A stretch of 21,688 bases of DNA, from the NCBI GenBank assembly GCA_052143655.1, contig JBKQSL010000456.1, positions 1 through 21,688 on the forward strand, given 5' to 3'. The DNA comes from CAVSUR01 sp052143655 (GTDB lineage: Bacteria > Actinomycetota > Actinomycetes > Streptosporangiales > Streptosporangiaceae). The notes below the pieces were generated by a model. The model made no database searches. It was not told the origin of the DNA and saw only the letters and a program-made list of their open reading frames with translations. Every line of letters starts with the position of its first letter. The first letter of the stretch is position 1. Position numbers and translations under genes: made by a program. Positions 1 to 7,765 of the stretch are shown piece after piece.

Positions 1-1378
1 TGGCGAACGCCGGATCCACATGAGCCAGGGCCACGCAGTGGAACGCCAGGTCCCAGGCCGCGAACCAGGGATACTCCCACTTGTCGGGCATCGACATGAG
101 GTCGAACGCGTCGAAGTTGCGCCACCGCGCATTGCGGCCGGTGCGCCGCTGCGGCGGCGGGGCAGGCTGCGCCGGGTCGCCGTCCAGCCAGCGGCCGACG
201 TCGTAGTTGTACAGCTGCTTGCTCCACAGCATCCCGGCGAAAGCCTGGCGCATCACCATCGCCTCGTCGGCGCTGGCCGCGGGCGGGGTGAGCTCGGCGT
301 AGAACTCGTCAGCCTCGGCCAGCCGGGCCGCGACCACCCGGTCGAAGTCCGCGCCCAGCGCGACGCCGGCCGACGTCGCCGAGCCCTCCGGCCGCAGCCG
401 CAGCCGCAGCTGGGCGCTGCCGCCGGCCGGCAGCATCAGCTGGTACCAGAACGCCGCCTTGGTGCCGTGCCCGTCCGGGTTCACGGTCGCCGCGCCGCTG
501 ATCACGTGGTCGTTGATGCCGTCCTTGGGATACGGCGTGACCGGCGCGGCGCCGAACAGCCGCTGCTCGTTGGTCTCGTTCTCGCAGCACAGCACCTGCG
601 GCGCGGTCCCGTCCGGGCCCGGCCCGGCGAGCATCTCCAGGTCGCCGGCGAACGGGTGCCCGGCGGCCAGGCGGGCGGCAGCGCCGGATGGCGGCAGCGC
701 GCGCAGCGACGGCCGCGGCGCGCCGGGCTCCCAGGACCAGGTGTTGCGGAACCATGCCGTCGGCAGCACGTGCAGCGTGGCCGGCTGCGGGCCTGCGTTG
801 CTCACCGAGACCGTCATCAGCAGGTCGTCGGCGCTGGCCTTGGCGTAGGTCACCTCCACGATCCAGTACCGGTCGGCGTCGAAGGCCCCGGTGTCCAGCA
901 GTTCGTATTCCGGCTCCAGCCGGCTGCGCCCCCCGTTGACCGTGACCAGGTCGTCATACGGGAACGCGGCCTGCGGATAGTGGTAGCGCCAGCGGTTCCA
1001 CCCGTGGCTGGGGGTGGCATCCAGGTACCACCAGTACTCCTTGACGTCCTCGCCGTGGTTGCCCTGCTCGCCGGTCAGGCCGAACGCCCGCTCCTTGAGG
1101 ATCGGATCGGCGCCGTTCCACAGCGCCAGCGCCAGGCAGAACCGCTGCTCGATGTCGCTGAATCCGGCCAGGCCGTCCTCGCCCCACCGGTAGGCCCGCG
1201 ACCGGGCCTGGTCATGCGGCAGGTAGTCCCAGGCCTGCCCGCCAGGGCTGTAGTCCTCGCGCACGGTGCCCCACTGGCGCTCGCTCAGGTACGGCCCCCA
1301 CCGGTACCACTCACCCGCCTGGCGCAGGCCGTCCTCCAGCCGCCCGAACCCTGCCACCCGGTCCCGCTCTGCGCCCAT
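1..1378 (-). CDS. Glycoside hydrolase, GH63/MGH1-like glucosidase (partial, C-terminus outside window)
   Basis: Reading the minus strand from an ATG at 1378 gives 459 codons with no stop before the window edge. The N-terminus has the hallmark of bacterial MGH1-like/GH63 glucosidases: WYRWGPYLSERQWGTVREDY, then a PHDQARSRAYRWGEDG block at about residues 55-70. Near the cut end, WFAAWDLAFHC (D443) matches the Trp-Asp motif that carries the catalytic acid in GH63-type (alpha/alpha)6 barrels. Family members are about 880 residues, so roughly half is missing. Expected role is cytosolic hydrolysis of alpha-glucosides or mannosyl/glucosyl-glycerate-type solutes; the substrate cannot be read here. 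There are two in-frame ATGs, at 1384 and 1378. The GAGGGG directly abutting 1384 sits 6 nt before 1378, so 1378 is preferred. It diverges from the RNA methyltransferase at 1520. Confidence 0.85.
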   Translation of the reverse strand, partial: MGAERDRVAGFGRLEDGLRQAGEWYRWGPYLSERQWGTVREDYSPGGQAWDYLPHDQARSRAYRWGEDGLAGFSDIEQRFCLALALWNGADPILKERAFGLTGEQGNHGEDVKEYWWYLDATPSHGWNRWRYHYPQAAFPYDDLVTVNGGRSRLEPEYELLDTGAFDADRYWIVEVTYAKASADDLLMTVSVSNAGPQPATLHVLPTAWFRNTWSWEPGAPRPSLRALPPSGAAARLAAGHPFAGDLEMLAGPGPDGTAPQVLCCENETNEQRLFGAAPVTPYPKDGINDHVISGAATVNPDGHGTKAAFWYQLMLPAGGSAQLRLRLRPEGSATSAGVALGADFDRVVAARLAEADEFYAELTPPAASADEAMVMRQAFAGMLWSKQLYNYDVGRWLDGDPAQPAPPPQRRTGRNARWRNFDAFDLMSMPDKWEYPWFAAWDLAFHCVALAHVDPAFA

Positions 1379-1427
1379 CGGCATCCCCTCGCGCTGACTG
1401 AGGCGGCCGGTGCCGCCTGGCGGCGAC

Positions 1428-1433
1428 ACTATA
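1428..1433 (-). promoter_or_regulatory. Possible -10 element for the glycoside hydrolase
   Basis: The minus strand reads TATAGT, five of six matches to the sigma-70/HrdB-type -10 consensus, in a very GC-rich context and about 50 nt before the hydrolase start. No convincing -35 box lies 16-18 nt upstream, so this is a weak call. Confidence 0.3.
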
Positions 1434-1439
1434 GGGGAA

Positions 1440-1486
1440 CCGGGCCCGCGCCCGGCGTAAGCTCGCACCCGCCAGCCCGGGCTGGC
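1440..1486. repeat. Two consecutive palindromes in the divergent leader
   Basis: The first hairpin has a 6-bp stem (CCGGGC 1440-1445 with GCCCGG 1450-1455) and a 4-nt loop. The second is a perfect 16-bp palindrome at 1471-1486 (GCCAGCCC/GGGCTGGC). Together with the larger palindrome that follows they fill the leader of the methyltransferase gene. They could be operator half-sites or RNA hairpins. Confidence 0.6.
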
Positions 1487-1492
1487 AGCCGG

Positions 1493-1516
1493 CCTTTCCC
1501 GGCCGGCCGGGAAAGG
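1493..1516. promoter_or_regulatory. Perfect 24-bp palindrome overlapping the methyltransferase RBS
   Basis: The left arm CCTTTCCCGGCC (1493-1504) is the exact reverse complement of the right arm GGCCGGGAAAGG (1505-1516). The right arm contains GAAAGG, the ribosome binding site for the ATG at 1520. In RNA the left arm would base-pair with the RBS. In DNA the same sequence could bind a dimeric repressor controlling either divergent gene. Confidence 0.7.
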
Positions 1517-1519
1517 ACC

Positions 1520-2329
1520 ATGACCGACGAGATCACCAGCGCGGCGAACCCGCTGGTCAAGCGCATCCGCCTGCTCGGCGACCGCAGGCACCGCCGCCGC
1601 GTGGGCGCGTTCGTGGTCCAGGGCGGCCAGCCGGTCTGGCAGGCCGTGGAGGCAGGCGCTGACATCGAGACGCTGATCGTCGCGCCGGACCTGCTGTCCG
1701 GCCCGGCAGCGCGCCGGGTGGCGGATGCGCAGCAGCAGGGCATCCCGGTCGCCCGGCTGTCAGCCGCGCTGTTCCGCCGGCTTGCCGACCGGGACGGCCC
1801 GGCCGGGATCGCGGCCATCGTCCGGGGCCGTCCCGGCCCGCTCAGCGGGCTGGCGGTGCCGCCGCGGGGCATGTTCGCCGTGCTGCACCAGGTCGGCAAC
1901 CCGGGCAACCTGGGCACGATCATCCGGACCGCCAGCGCAGCCGGCGCGGCGGGGGTGATCGTGGTCGGGCAGGCCACCGACCCATATGACCCGGCGGCGG
2001 TGAAGGCCAGCATGGGCGCGCTGTTCAGCGTGCCGGTGGCGCACGCCGCGACGGCCGGGGAGTTCTTTGACTGGGCGGCGGGCCATGGCATCGGGGTGAG
2101 TGTCACCTCGGCCCGCGGCCGCACCGCGCTGTGGGACTGGCAGCCGGCGGCGCCGGGTGCCGTGCTGCTCGGCAGCGAGGGTGCCGGCCTGCCGGACGAC
2201 GTGCTGGCCCGCGGCGAGGACCACGTGCGCATCCCGATGACCGGCACGGCCGAGTCGCTGAACCTGGCGGTAGCGGCAGGACTACTGCTGTATGAGGCGT
2301 GGCGCGCCCGCTCGGGCGGGCCACGGTAG
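1520..2329 (+). CDS. SpoU/TrmH-family RNA 2'-O-methyltransferase
   Basis: This 269-residue SPOUT methyltransferase transfers a methyl group from S-adenosylmethionine to a ribose 2'-OH of rRNA or tRNA. An N-terminal substrate-binding region (about 10-110) is followed by the knotted SpoU domain. Motif 1 is NPGNLGTIIR (127-136, Asn127 and Arg136), motif 2 is LLGSEGAGLP (216-225), and motif 3 is IPMTGTAESLNLAVA (238-252, Ser246-Leu247-Asn248). The frame stays open far upstream, but that part is an Arg/Pro-rich shadow of the opposite gene. The ATG at 1520 has GAAAGGA 2-8 nt before it. Length and layout fit 23S rRNA methyltransferases, including the thiostrepton-resistance type, but the target nucleotide cannot be told from sequence. 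The serine hydrolase follows 59 nt downstream on the same strand. Confidence 0.9.
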   Translation: MTDEITSAANPLVKRIRLLGDRRHRRRVGAFVVQGGQPVWQAVEAGADIETLIVAPDLLSGPAARRVADAQQQGIPVARLSAALFRRLADRDGPAGIAAIVRGRPGPLSGLAVPPRGMFAVLHQVGNPGNLGTIIRTASAAGAAGVIVVGQATDPYDPAAVKASMGALFSVPVAHAATAGEFFDWAAGHGIGVSVTSARGRTALWDWQPAAPGAVLLGSEGAGLPDDVLARGEDHVRIPMTGTAESLNLAVAAGLLLYEAWRARSGGPR

Positions 2330-2345
2330 CTGTCCAGGGCGGGCG

Positions 2346-2357
2346 CGGGGCGCCCCG
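2346..2357. repeat. 12-bp palindrome between methyltransferase and serine hydrolase
   Basis: CGGGGCGCCCCG is a perfect palindrome 17 nt after the methyltransferase stop. It could be a weak terminator or processing hairpin. There is no T-run, so the two genes may still be cotranscribed. Confidence 0.35.
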
Positions 2358-2388
2358 GACGGTCACGTGAGGCGGAAGGCAGGGATGC

Positions 2389-3636
2389 ATGACCGGTCTG
2401 CAGGCGGACGCAGAGCCAGCCGAAGTCGGGCTCGACCTGGAGCGGCTGAACCGGATCGACCGGCACTTCGCCCGGTACGTCGAGATCGGCAAGCTGCCCG
2501 GCTGGCTGGTGACGGTGAGCAGGAACGGGCGGCTGGCGCACGTGTCCGCGCACGGCAGCCGGGACGCCGAGGCCGGGCGTCCGGTCGAGACCGGAACGCT
2601 GTGGCGGATCTACTCGATGACCAAGCCGGTCATCTCGGTCGCGGCGATGAGTCTCTACGAGGAAGGCGCGTTCGAGCTCACCGACCCGGTCAGCGCGTTC
2701 ATCCCGTCGTTCGCCGACGTGCGCGTGTGGGCGGGCGGCTCGGACATCAAGCCGGTGACCGTGCCCGCGACCGAGCCGGTGCGCATCTGGCACCTGCTCA
2801 CCCACACCTCGGGCCTGACCTACGGGTTCCACCGGACGCACCCGGCCGACGCGCGCTACCGGGCGGCAGGCTTCGAGTGGGCCACGCCGCGGGGGATGGA
2901 CCTGGCCACATGCTGCGACGCGTGGGCCGGCCTGCCGCTGCTGTTCCAGCCCGGCGCGGAGTGGAACTACTCGGTGTCCACCGACGTCCTGGGCCGGGTC
3001 ATCGAGGTGGCTTCCGGCCAGCCGCTGGACGAGTTCCTGGCCGCCCGGGTGCTCGGGCCGCTGGGCATGACCGACACGGGCTTCTGGGTCGCTGAGCAGG
3101 ACGCCGGGCGGCTGGCGGCCCTGTACACGCCGGGGCCAGGCGGCAAGGCGGCGCGGCTGGACACGCTCGGCAAGGTCCCGCGGTCCCGGCCGCCGATGCT
3201 CAGCGGCGGCAGCGGCCTGGTATCCACTGCCGGGGACTACCACCGGTTCACCCAGATGCTGCTGGACCTGCCGGGCAGCCCGGCAGGCGAGCGGGACGGC
3301 GTCCGGGTGCTCGGCCCGCGCACGGTGGCCTACATGATGCGCAACCACCTGCCGGGCGGCGCGGACCTGGAGGCCTTCGGCCGCCCGCTGTTCGCCGAGG
3401 CGCCGCTGCGCGGGGTGGGCTTCGGACTGGGCTTCGCGGTGGTGGTGGACGCGGCCGCTGGCAAGACGCTCAGTACGGAAGGGGAGTGCTCCTGGGGCGG
3501 AGCGGCGTCCACCACGTTCTGGGTCGATCCGGCCGAGCAGCTGGCGGTGGGCTTCTTCACCCAGCTGCTTCCGTCCAGCACGTACCCGATCCGCTCGCAG
3601 CTGCGGCAGCTGGTGTACCAGGCGCTGGTCGGCTGA
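2389..3636 (+). CDS. Serine hydrolase, class C beta-lactamase-related / family VIII esterase-like
   Basis: A 415-residue member of the beta-lactamase/penicillin-binding-like serine hydrolase fold. The nucleophile motif is SMTK (Ser76, Lys79). The second motif is Tyr194 in WNYSVST, the tyrosine general base of class C enzymes and family VIII esterases. WGG at 369-371 occupies the place of the KTG/HTG triad, as in family VIII carboxylesterases such as EstB. HLLTHTSGLTYGF (135-147) is another family signature. No signal peptide is seen, so a cytosolic esterase or amidase is more likely than a periplasmic-type beta-lactamase. The ATG at 2389 is preceded by GGAAGGCAGG. A second ATG at 2385 is in a different frame. 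The substrate is unknown. It converges with the DedA gene. Confidence 0.88.
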   Translation: MTGLQADAEPAEVGLDLERLNRIDRHFARYVEIGKLPGWLVTVSRNGRLAHVSAHGSRDAEAGRPVETGTLWRIYSMTKPVISVAAMSLYEEGAFELTDPVSAFIPSFADVRVWAGGSDIKPVTVPATEPVRIWHLLTHTSGLTYGFHRTHPADARYRAAGFEWATPRGMDLATCCDAWAGLPLLFQPGAEWNYSVSTDVLGRVIEVASGQPLDEFLAARVLGPLGMTDTGFWVAEQDAGRLAALYTPGPGGKAARLDTLGKVPRSRPPMLSGGSGLVSTAGDYHRFTQMLLDLPGSPAGERDGVRVLGPRTVAYMMRNHLPGGADLEAFGRPLFAEAPLRGVGFGLGFAVVVDAAAGKTLSTEGECSWGGAASTTFWVDPAEQLAVGFFTQLLPSSTYPIRSQLRQLVYQALVG

Positions 3637-3647
3637 CGGGCTGATCT

Positions 3648-3671
3648 GGCGACCGGAGAGCAGCAGTCGCC
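3648..3671. terminator. Weak hairpin downstream of serine hydrolase
   Basis: GGCGAC (3648-3653) pairs with GTCGCC (3666-3671) around a 12-nt loop, beginning 11 nt after the hydrolase stop. A 12-bp palindrome, CGGCCCGGGCCG, follows at 3678-3689. Both lie between convergent genes, as expected for a termination zone, but there is no T-tract. Confidence 0.35.
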
Positions 3672-3744
3672 TCCGGACGGCCCGGGCCGCCCAGGCTCCT
3701 GCGGTGCAGGTTCCGGTCAGGTCAGCGGGCAGCCAGGCCGACGA

Positions 3745-4572
3745 TCAGCCGGACGACGGGCCGCGCCGGTGGCTGCCGGGCCGCGGCCGGGAGCCGGGCG
3801 AGCCCGGCCCGTCGCCGAGGTCAGCGGCTGCCCCGGGCTGCGGGGGGCTGGCCCCGTACCGCGGGTCGGCGTACTGAGGATCGGCGTACGAGCCGCCGGG
3901 CTGCGGGACACCTGGCTGCGCCGGGGCCGGCGCCCGCGCCGGGCGGCCCGCCGCGGCCAGGGCGGCGTCCTCGGCCCGCTCCTTGCGCACCTCGCGCAGC
4001 CGGTGCGCGACCAGGGCGACCAGGGCCAGCACGATCACCGCGGCGATGACGTAGCCGCCGATCGACAGGTAGTGCGAGAAGCTGCTCCAGGCGCTGCCCA
4101 GGCCGTACCCGACAAAGGACAGGAACGTGATCCAGATGACCGTGCCGATGACGTTGAAGAGGGCGAACGGGCCGACGGGGATCTCCACGAAGCCGGCCAC
4201 GATGCCGACGAACGCGCGGACCAGCGGCAGCATCCGGCCGACCGCTACCGTCCACGCGCCGCGGCCGGCCAGGAAGTTCTCCACCCGGTCCAGGTCGGAG
4301 CGGGTAACCAGGACATAGCGGCCCAGCCGCTCGACCGCGGGCCGGCCGCCGATCCGGCCGATGGCATAGGAGGTACCCGACCCGGCCAGCTCGGCCAGCG
4401 TCCCGATGACGATGACCAGCACCAGGTTGAGGTGGTGCTGGTAGGCGAGCACCCCGGCGAAGGGAATGGTGATCTCGGAGGGGATCGGGATGCTGCAGGC
4501 CTGCACGAACCCGACCACGATCAGGGCCAGGTAGCCCCAGTGCGTCAGGAAGTGGGTCAGAAAACTCTCCAT
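3745..4572 (-). CDS. DedA family (VTT domain) membrane protein
   Basis: A 275-residue integral membrane protein. Its first 190 residues match the DedA/VTT fold: a re-entrant segment with SIPIPSE (28-33, Glu33), a TM run around 45-70, the GRMLPLVRAFVGIVAG motif (112-127, Gly112-Arg113 and Arg119), and further TM segments at about 135-160 and 170-190. DedA proteins are linked to membrane lipid homeostasis and lipid-carrier flipping. Residues 195-275 form an unusual cytosolic-type tail, charged at first and then rich in Pro, Gly and Tyr, with the near-repeat ADPQY/ADPRY. The ATG at 4572 has AGGAGG only 2 nt before it, which is closer than usual, but no better in-frame start exists. Confidence 0.9.
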   Translation of the reverse strand: MESFLTHFLTHWGYLALIVVGFVQACSIPIPSEITIPFAGVLAYQHHLNLVLVIVIGTLAELAGSGTSYAIGRIGGRPAVERLGRYVLVTRSDLDRVENFLAGRGAWTVAVGRMLPLVRAFVGIVAGFVEIPVGPFALFNVIGTVIWITFLSFVGYGLGSAWSSFSHYLSIGGYVIAAVIVLALVALVAHRLREVRKERAEDAALAAAGRPARAPAPAQPGVPQPGGSYADPQYADPRYGASPPQPGAAADLGDGPGSPGSRPRPGSHRRGPSSG

Positions 4573-4698
4573 GGCCTCCTGTTGTACCGCATCGGCGACC
4601 CTGGATTGACCCGCATGACCACGCTGACCGCGACCTTTGCAAATACTTAGTGACCGCGATCAGCGGCCCGGCCGGCCCGGCGGGCCAGCGGCCTGCGG

Positions 4699-6069
4699 CT
4701 ACGAGGCGGCGGCGTTGTCCGGCCGCGGGCGGCCCAGCGGCGCCGCCGCCGTGGCGGCCGGCAGGGATGACGGGCTCACGAGTGTGCTGCCAGCCGGACC
4801 TGCCTTCACCGCCATGTGCAGCGCGCTGCCCTGCACGTACTTGTCCCAGGACAGGAACCACTCGGTCCAGCCGTTGTCCCAGGTGCCGCCGACTGGGCTG
4901 CCGACGATCGTCACCGGGTCGCCTGGCACTTCCATCTTGTAGTAGGTCTCGGCGTCGGCGGGCGGCATGTTCACGCAGCCGTGGCTGACATTGGTGAAGC
5001 CCTGCTCGCCCACCGACCAGTAGGCGTCGTGCAGGTAGTCGCCGCTCCAGGTGAACCGCACCGACCAGGGCACCTCGATGTTGTAGCCGGGGCCCTTCAT
5101 GTCCACCGGGTTGCCCTTGTCGATCGTGACGTAGGTGCCGTTGGGCGTGTTGTCGCCGGGCCGTCCGGTGCTGATCGGCCAGCGGTCGATTTCCTTGCCG
5201 TCCCGGTAGAGCCGCATGTAGTGGGTGGCGGTGCTGGCCACGACGATCAGCGACCGGCCGATGAAGAACGACTGGGTGAGGTTATGTGTGTCGTACACGC
5301 CGGGGGAGGTCTGCACCCCGTCGAGGTGACCGGTGAACCAGACCTGGGTGTGCGCGGGCCAGTAGCTGCGCGGCCGGAAGTCGAGCGCCTGGTCGCCGTC
5401 CCAGTGCCAGGCGCCCGCCACCGGCTTGGAAGTGCGCAGCTGCAGCGCCTGCTCGACGGCCTTCTTGCTGGTGACCGGCTGGCTGAACGTGAGCATGACC
5501 GGCATGCCCACGCCGTAGGTCTGGTGGTACCCCTCGAAGATCATGGTCTGCATCGTCCGCGACGGGGCGAGGGTGCGGAACGAGCTGGTCGCGGTGATCT
5601 TCTGGCCGGAGCTGCCGGTGCCCTGCGCGGTCACCGTGTACTGCTGAGCAACCGGCAGCGCCCAGTTGCTGTGCCACGAGGTGCGCGCGGTGTTGAGCGT
5701 TCCGCTGACCGGCCCGGCGGCGGCGGTGGCGACGTGCACGCTGGTGATCGTGCTGCCGTGCGCGGCGGTCACCGTGATGCCGTTGCCCGGGGCCGCGTCG
5801 GTCTGCCCGGTGCCCGGGCTGATCTGCAGCTGCCCGCCGGCTGCCGGATGCGACGCCGCCGGGCTGGCGGTGTGGCTGGCGCCCTGGCCCGATGCGGCTG
5901 AGCTGCCGCCCTGGCAGGCCGCGGTGACCAGGGCAGCCGCGGCGCATGCTGCCGCCGGGGCCAGCCACTGCCGGTGCCGGCTGGCGGCGGGCGGCCCGGC
6001 GAGGTGCGAGCGGGCCTGATGCTGCGGCGGGCGGGACGGGATCCGGAGACGGAGACGGAGACGGCGCAC
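4699..6069 (-). CDS. L,D-transpeptidase lipoprotein (Ig-like plus YkuD)
   Basis: A 456-residue LdtMt2-like enzyme that makes 3->3 cross-links between peptidoglycan stem peptides outside the membrane. The N-terminus is Arg-rich, with a hydrophobic stretch (36-50) and a lipobox-like TAAC with Cys52. A Ser/Ala/Gly-rich linker runs to about 85. Ig-like (Big_10-type) domains cover about 90-268. The YkuD catalytic domain follows (about 273-390) with His347 and SHGCVN (362-367, nucleophile Cys365). The C-terminal WTEWFLSWDKYV segment (401-412) resembles the cap of LdtMt2. The start is GTG at 6069 with GGGAGG 6 nt upstream. It lies 18 nt after the second acyltransferase, which suggests an operon in which the acyltransferases finish its lipidation. 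Its first codons contain a GTCTCC hexamer repeat encoding alternating Arg-Leu. Confidence 0.92.
   Translation of the reverse strand: MRRLRLRLRIPSRPPQHQARSHLAGPPAASRHRQWLAPAAACAAAALVTAACQGGSSAASGQGASHTASPAASHPAAGGQLQISPGTGQTDAAPGNGITVTAAHGSTITSVHVATAAAGPVSGTLNTARTSWHSNWALPVAQQYTVTAQGTGSSGQKITATSSFRTLAPSRTMQTMIFEGYHQTYGVGMPVMLTFSQPVTSKKAVEQALQLRTSKPVAGAWHWDGDQALDFRPRSYWPAHTQVWFTGHLDGVQTSPGVYDTHNLTQSFFIGRSLIVVASTATHYMRLYRDGKEIDRWPISTGRPGDNTPNGTYVTIDKGNPVDMKGPGYNIEVPWSVRFTWSGDYLHDAYWSVGEQGFTNVSHGCVNMPPADAETYYKMEVPGDPVTIVGSPVGGTWDNGWTEWFLSWDKYVQGSALHMAVKAGPAGSTLVSPSSLPAATAAAPLGRPRPDNAAAS
6045..6062. repeat. Hexanucleotide tandem repeat in the ldt start
   Basis: Three exact copies of GGAGAC on the plus strand. 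On the coding strand they encode Arg-Leu dipeptides in the positively charged n-region of the transpeptidase signal sequence. In-frame slippage would change the charge and length of that region without breaking the gene. Confidence 0.7.
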
Positions 6070-6087
6070 GTCGAGCCTCCCTGGCGG

Positions 6088-7659
6088 TCAGGCGGCTGGC
6101 TTGGCTGGCTGCTTTCCCCAGCCTATGGCCGCCTGGCCGTGCCCGGGACCGCCCGGTGGCCGCCGCCGGAGCGCTCGCGCGGCCCGCAAGGCCGCTGCTG
6201 CGACGGCTATCGCGGTCGCTGACCAGGGCACGTAGTCACCCAGCCGGTCGAAGGGCGTGCGGGCGGAGGCCGCGGGCAGGGCCAGCGTGACCGTCGTGAT
6301 CCCGCGGGAGGTCGAGCCCATCCAGGCCAGCAGCCGGCCCCGGTCGTCGAACGCGGCCGAGTCGCCGGTCAGGGCGGCCTGCACGACAGGGCGGCCGGTC
6401 TCGGCCGCCCGCACCGCCCCCAGCGAGGCATGCTGCGCCAGCGCCCAGCTGTCCTGGAACGTCGAGTCGGACGTCTGATAGACGATGACCCGCGCTCCGT
6501 GGTCGGTATCCACCCGGGACATGTCGGGGAACGCCGACTCGAAGCAGATCAGCACTCCGATGGTCAGCGGGCCGCCGCGGGGAGGCCTTGCCCGCAGCAC
6601 GTGCGCCCCGGTTCCCGGGACCATGTTCTGCGCGGCGGCCCGGCTGATCGCGGTCAGCCAGCCGAGCGCGCTGCGGAACGGGATGTACTCGCCGAACGGC
6701 ACCAGCCGGGTCTTGACGTACTCGCCGGTGATGCCGCCCGGCCCGATGAGCACGGCGGCCTTCGACTTCGCCCCGTCCGGGTTCACCGCATCCTGGCTGG
6801 CCAGCAACGGTGCGTGCACTGCGGCGGACAGCCGCCGGAGCTGGCCCAGCAGCCGGGGGCTGGCCGAGATGTCGTAGCCGACGCTGCTCTCGGCCCAGAC
6901 GATGAGACCGGCGCCGCGGACCCCGGACGCGGTCAGCCGCTCGCTGGCAGCTAGCCGGGCAGCCGGCCCGCCGGGCACGATTCCCGGCTGGACCAGCGCG
7001 ATCCGCACGTGCCGGGTCACCGGCGCGGCCGGCGTCAGCGTGAACGCGACCGGGCCCGCGGCGATCGCCACGGCCGCTCCGGCGGCGCCGATCAGTCTCG
7101 CGGCCGCCCGCCCGGCGGTCAGCGCGATCAGGATGCCGGTGTTGCACAGCACCAGGGCGAAGCTCACCAGCCACACGCCGCCGACGGCGGCGAGCGCGAG
7201 CACGGCGGGATGCTGCCACTGGCTGACGCCGAGCACGTTCCACGGGCCGCCGAGTGCCTGCCAGGACCGGATCCACTCGATCACCAGCCAGCAGCTGGGG
7301 ACCACAAGCAGCCCGGCGGCGGCGCGCGCCGGGCTGGCCGGCGGCCGCAGCAGTACCCAGGTCGCCACCCCCACGCCTGCCCACAGCAGGCCGAAGACGA
7401 TCGCGATCAGCAGCAGCCCGGGCCCGATGTTGGGCGCCAGCCAGTACAGGCCCGTCAGCAGGAAACCCGCCCCGAACCAGGCCGCCCGCACCGCGGCCTC
7501 GCGGGCCGTCGGCGAGCGCCGCATCAGCAGCAGCCCGGGCACCAGGCCGAACCAGGCCAGGTACTCCAGGTTCGGGTCCGGGAATGCCAGCACCGGCAGC
7601 GCGCCGCTGGCCAGCGCCAGGTAACGGGTCGGCTGGGCGAGTGCGCGCCGCAGGGCCAT
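6088..7659 (-). CDS. lnt: Apolipoprotein N-acyltransferase (second copy)
   Basis: A 523-residue membrane enzyme that adds the third acyl chain to the N-terminal diacylglyceryl-cysteine of lipoproteins. Six or more hydrophobic segments occupy 12-208. A nitrilase-like domain follows (about 215-460) with the triad Glu257 in IVWAESS, Lys316 in YVKTRLVPFGEYIPF, and Cys372 in ICFESAFPD. A final TM segment (about 478-497) precedes a basic tail. All three catalytic residues are present, so it should be active. The start is ATG at 7659. No Shine-Dalgarno sequence is visible before it, but the protein begins as family members do. It shares only short motifs with the upstream copy, so the two are old paralogs rather than a recent duplication. 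The L,D-transpeptidase follows after 18 nt. Confidence 0.92.
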   Translation of the reverse strand: MALRRALAQPTRYLALASGALPVLAFPDPNLEYLAWFGLVPGLLLMRRSPTAREAAVRAAWFGAGFLLTGLYWLAPNIGPGLLLIAIVFGLLWAGVGVATWVLLRPPASPARAAAGLLVVPSCWLVIEWIRSWQALGGPWNVLGVSQWQHPAVLALAAVGGVWLVSFALVLCNTGILIALTAGRAAARLIGAAGAAVAIAAGPVAFTLTPAAPVTRHVRIALVQPGIVPGGPAARLAASERLTASGVRGAGLIVWAESSVGYDISASPRLLGQLRRLSAAVHAPLLASQDAVNPDGAKSKAAVLIGPGGITGEYVKTRLVPFGEYIPFRSALGWLTAISRAAAQNMVPGTGAHVLRARPPRGGPLTIGVLICFESAFPDMSRVDTDHGARVIVYQTSDSTFQDSWALAQHASLGAVRAAETGRPVVQAALTGDSAAFDDRGRLLAWMGSTSRGITTVTLALPAASARTPFDRLGDYVPWSATAIAVAAAALRAARALRRRPPGGPGHGQAAIGWGKQPAKPAA

Positions 7660-7677
7660 GAGTAGATTGTGCGGTCA

Positions 7678-7703
7678 GCCCCGTGCCGGAGGCGGCACGG
7701 GGC
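7678..7703. repeat. Perfect 11-bp hairpin between the two lnt genes
   Basis: GCCCCGTGCCG (7678-7688) and CGGCACGGGGC (7693-7703) are exact reverse complements around a GAGG loop. A 14-bp palindrome, GGCGCGGCCGCGCC (7719-7732), lies next to it. They sit in the 106-nt gap between the acyltransferase genes and 19 nt before the second gene's start. No T-run follows on the minus strand. Termination/attenuation, mRNA processing or an operator are all possible. Confidence 0.6.
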
Positions 7704-7765
7704 CGGCGGCGGGTCGGCGGCGCGGCCGCGCCACCCGGTTCAGCGGGCCGGCCGCCGCCGGCGGG

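Noticed and set aside
20..1519. Long plus-strand open frame running into the methyltransferase
   Set aside because: Its translation is Arg/Pro/Gly/Val-rich with no domain, and it is the antisense shadow of the glycoside hydrolase. The RBS and family start are at 1520.
1429..3348. 639-codon minus-strand open frame
   Set aside because: It spans two well-identified plus-strand genes and has shadow composition typical of very GC-rich DNA.
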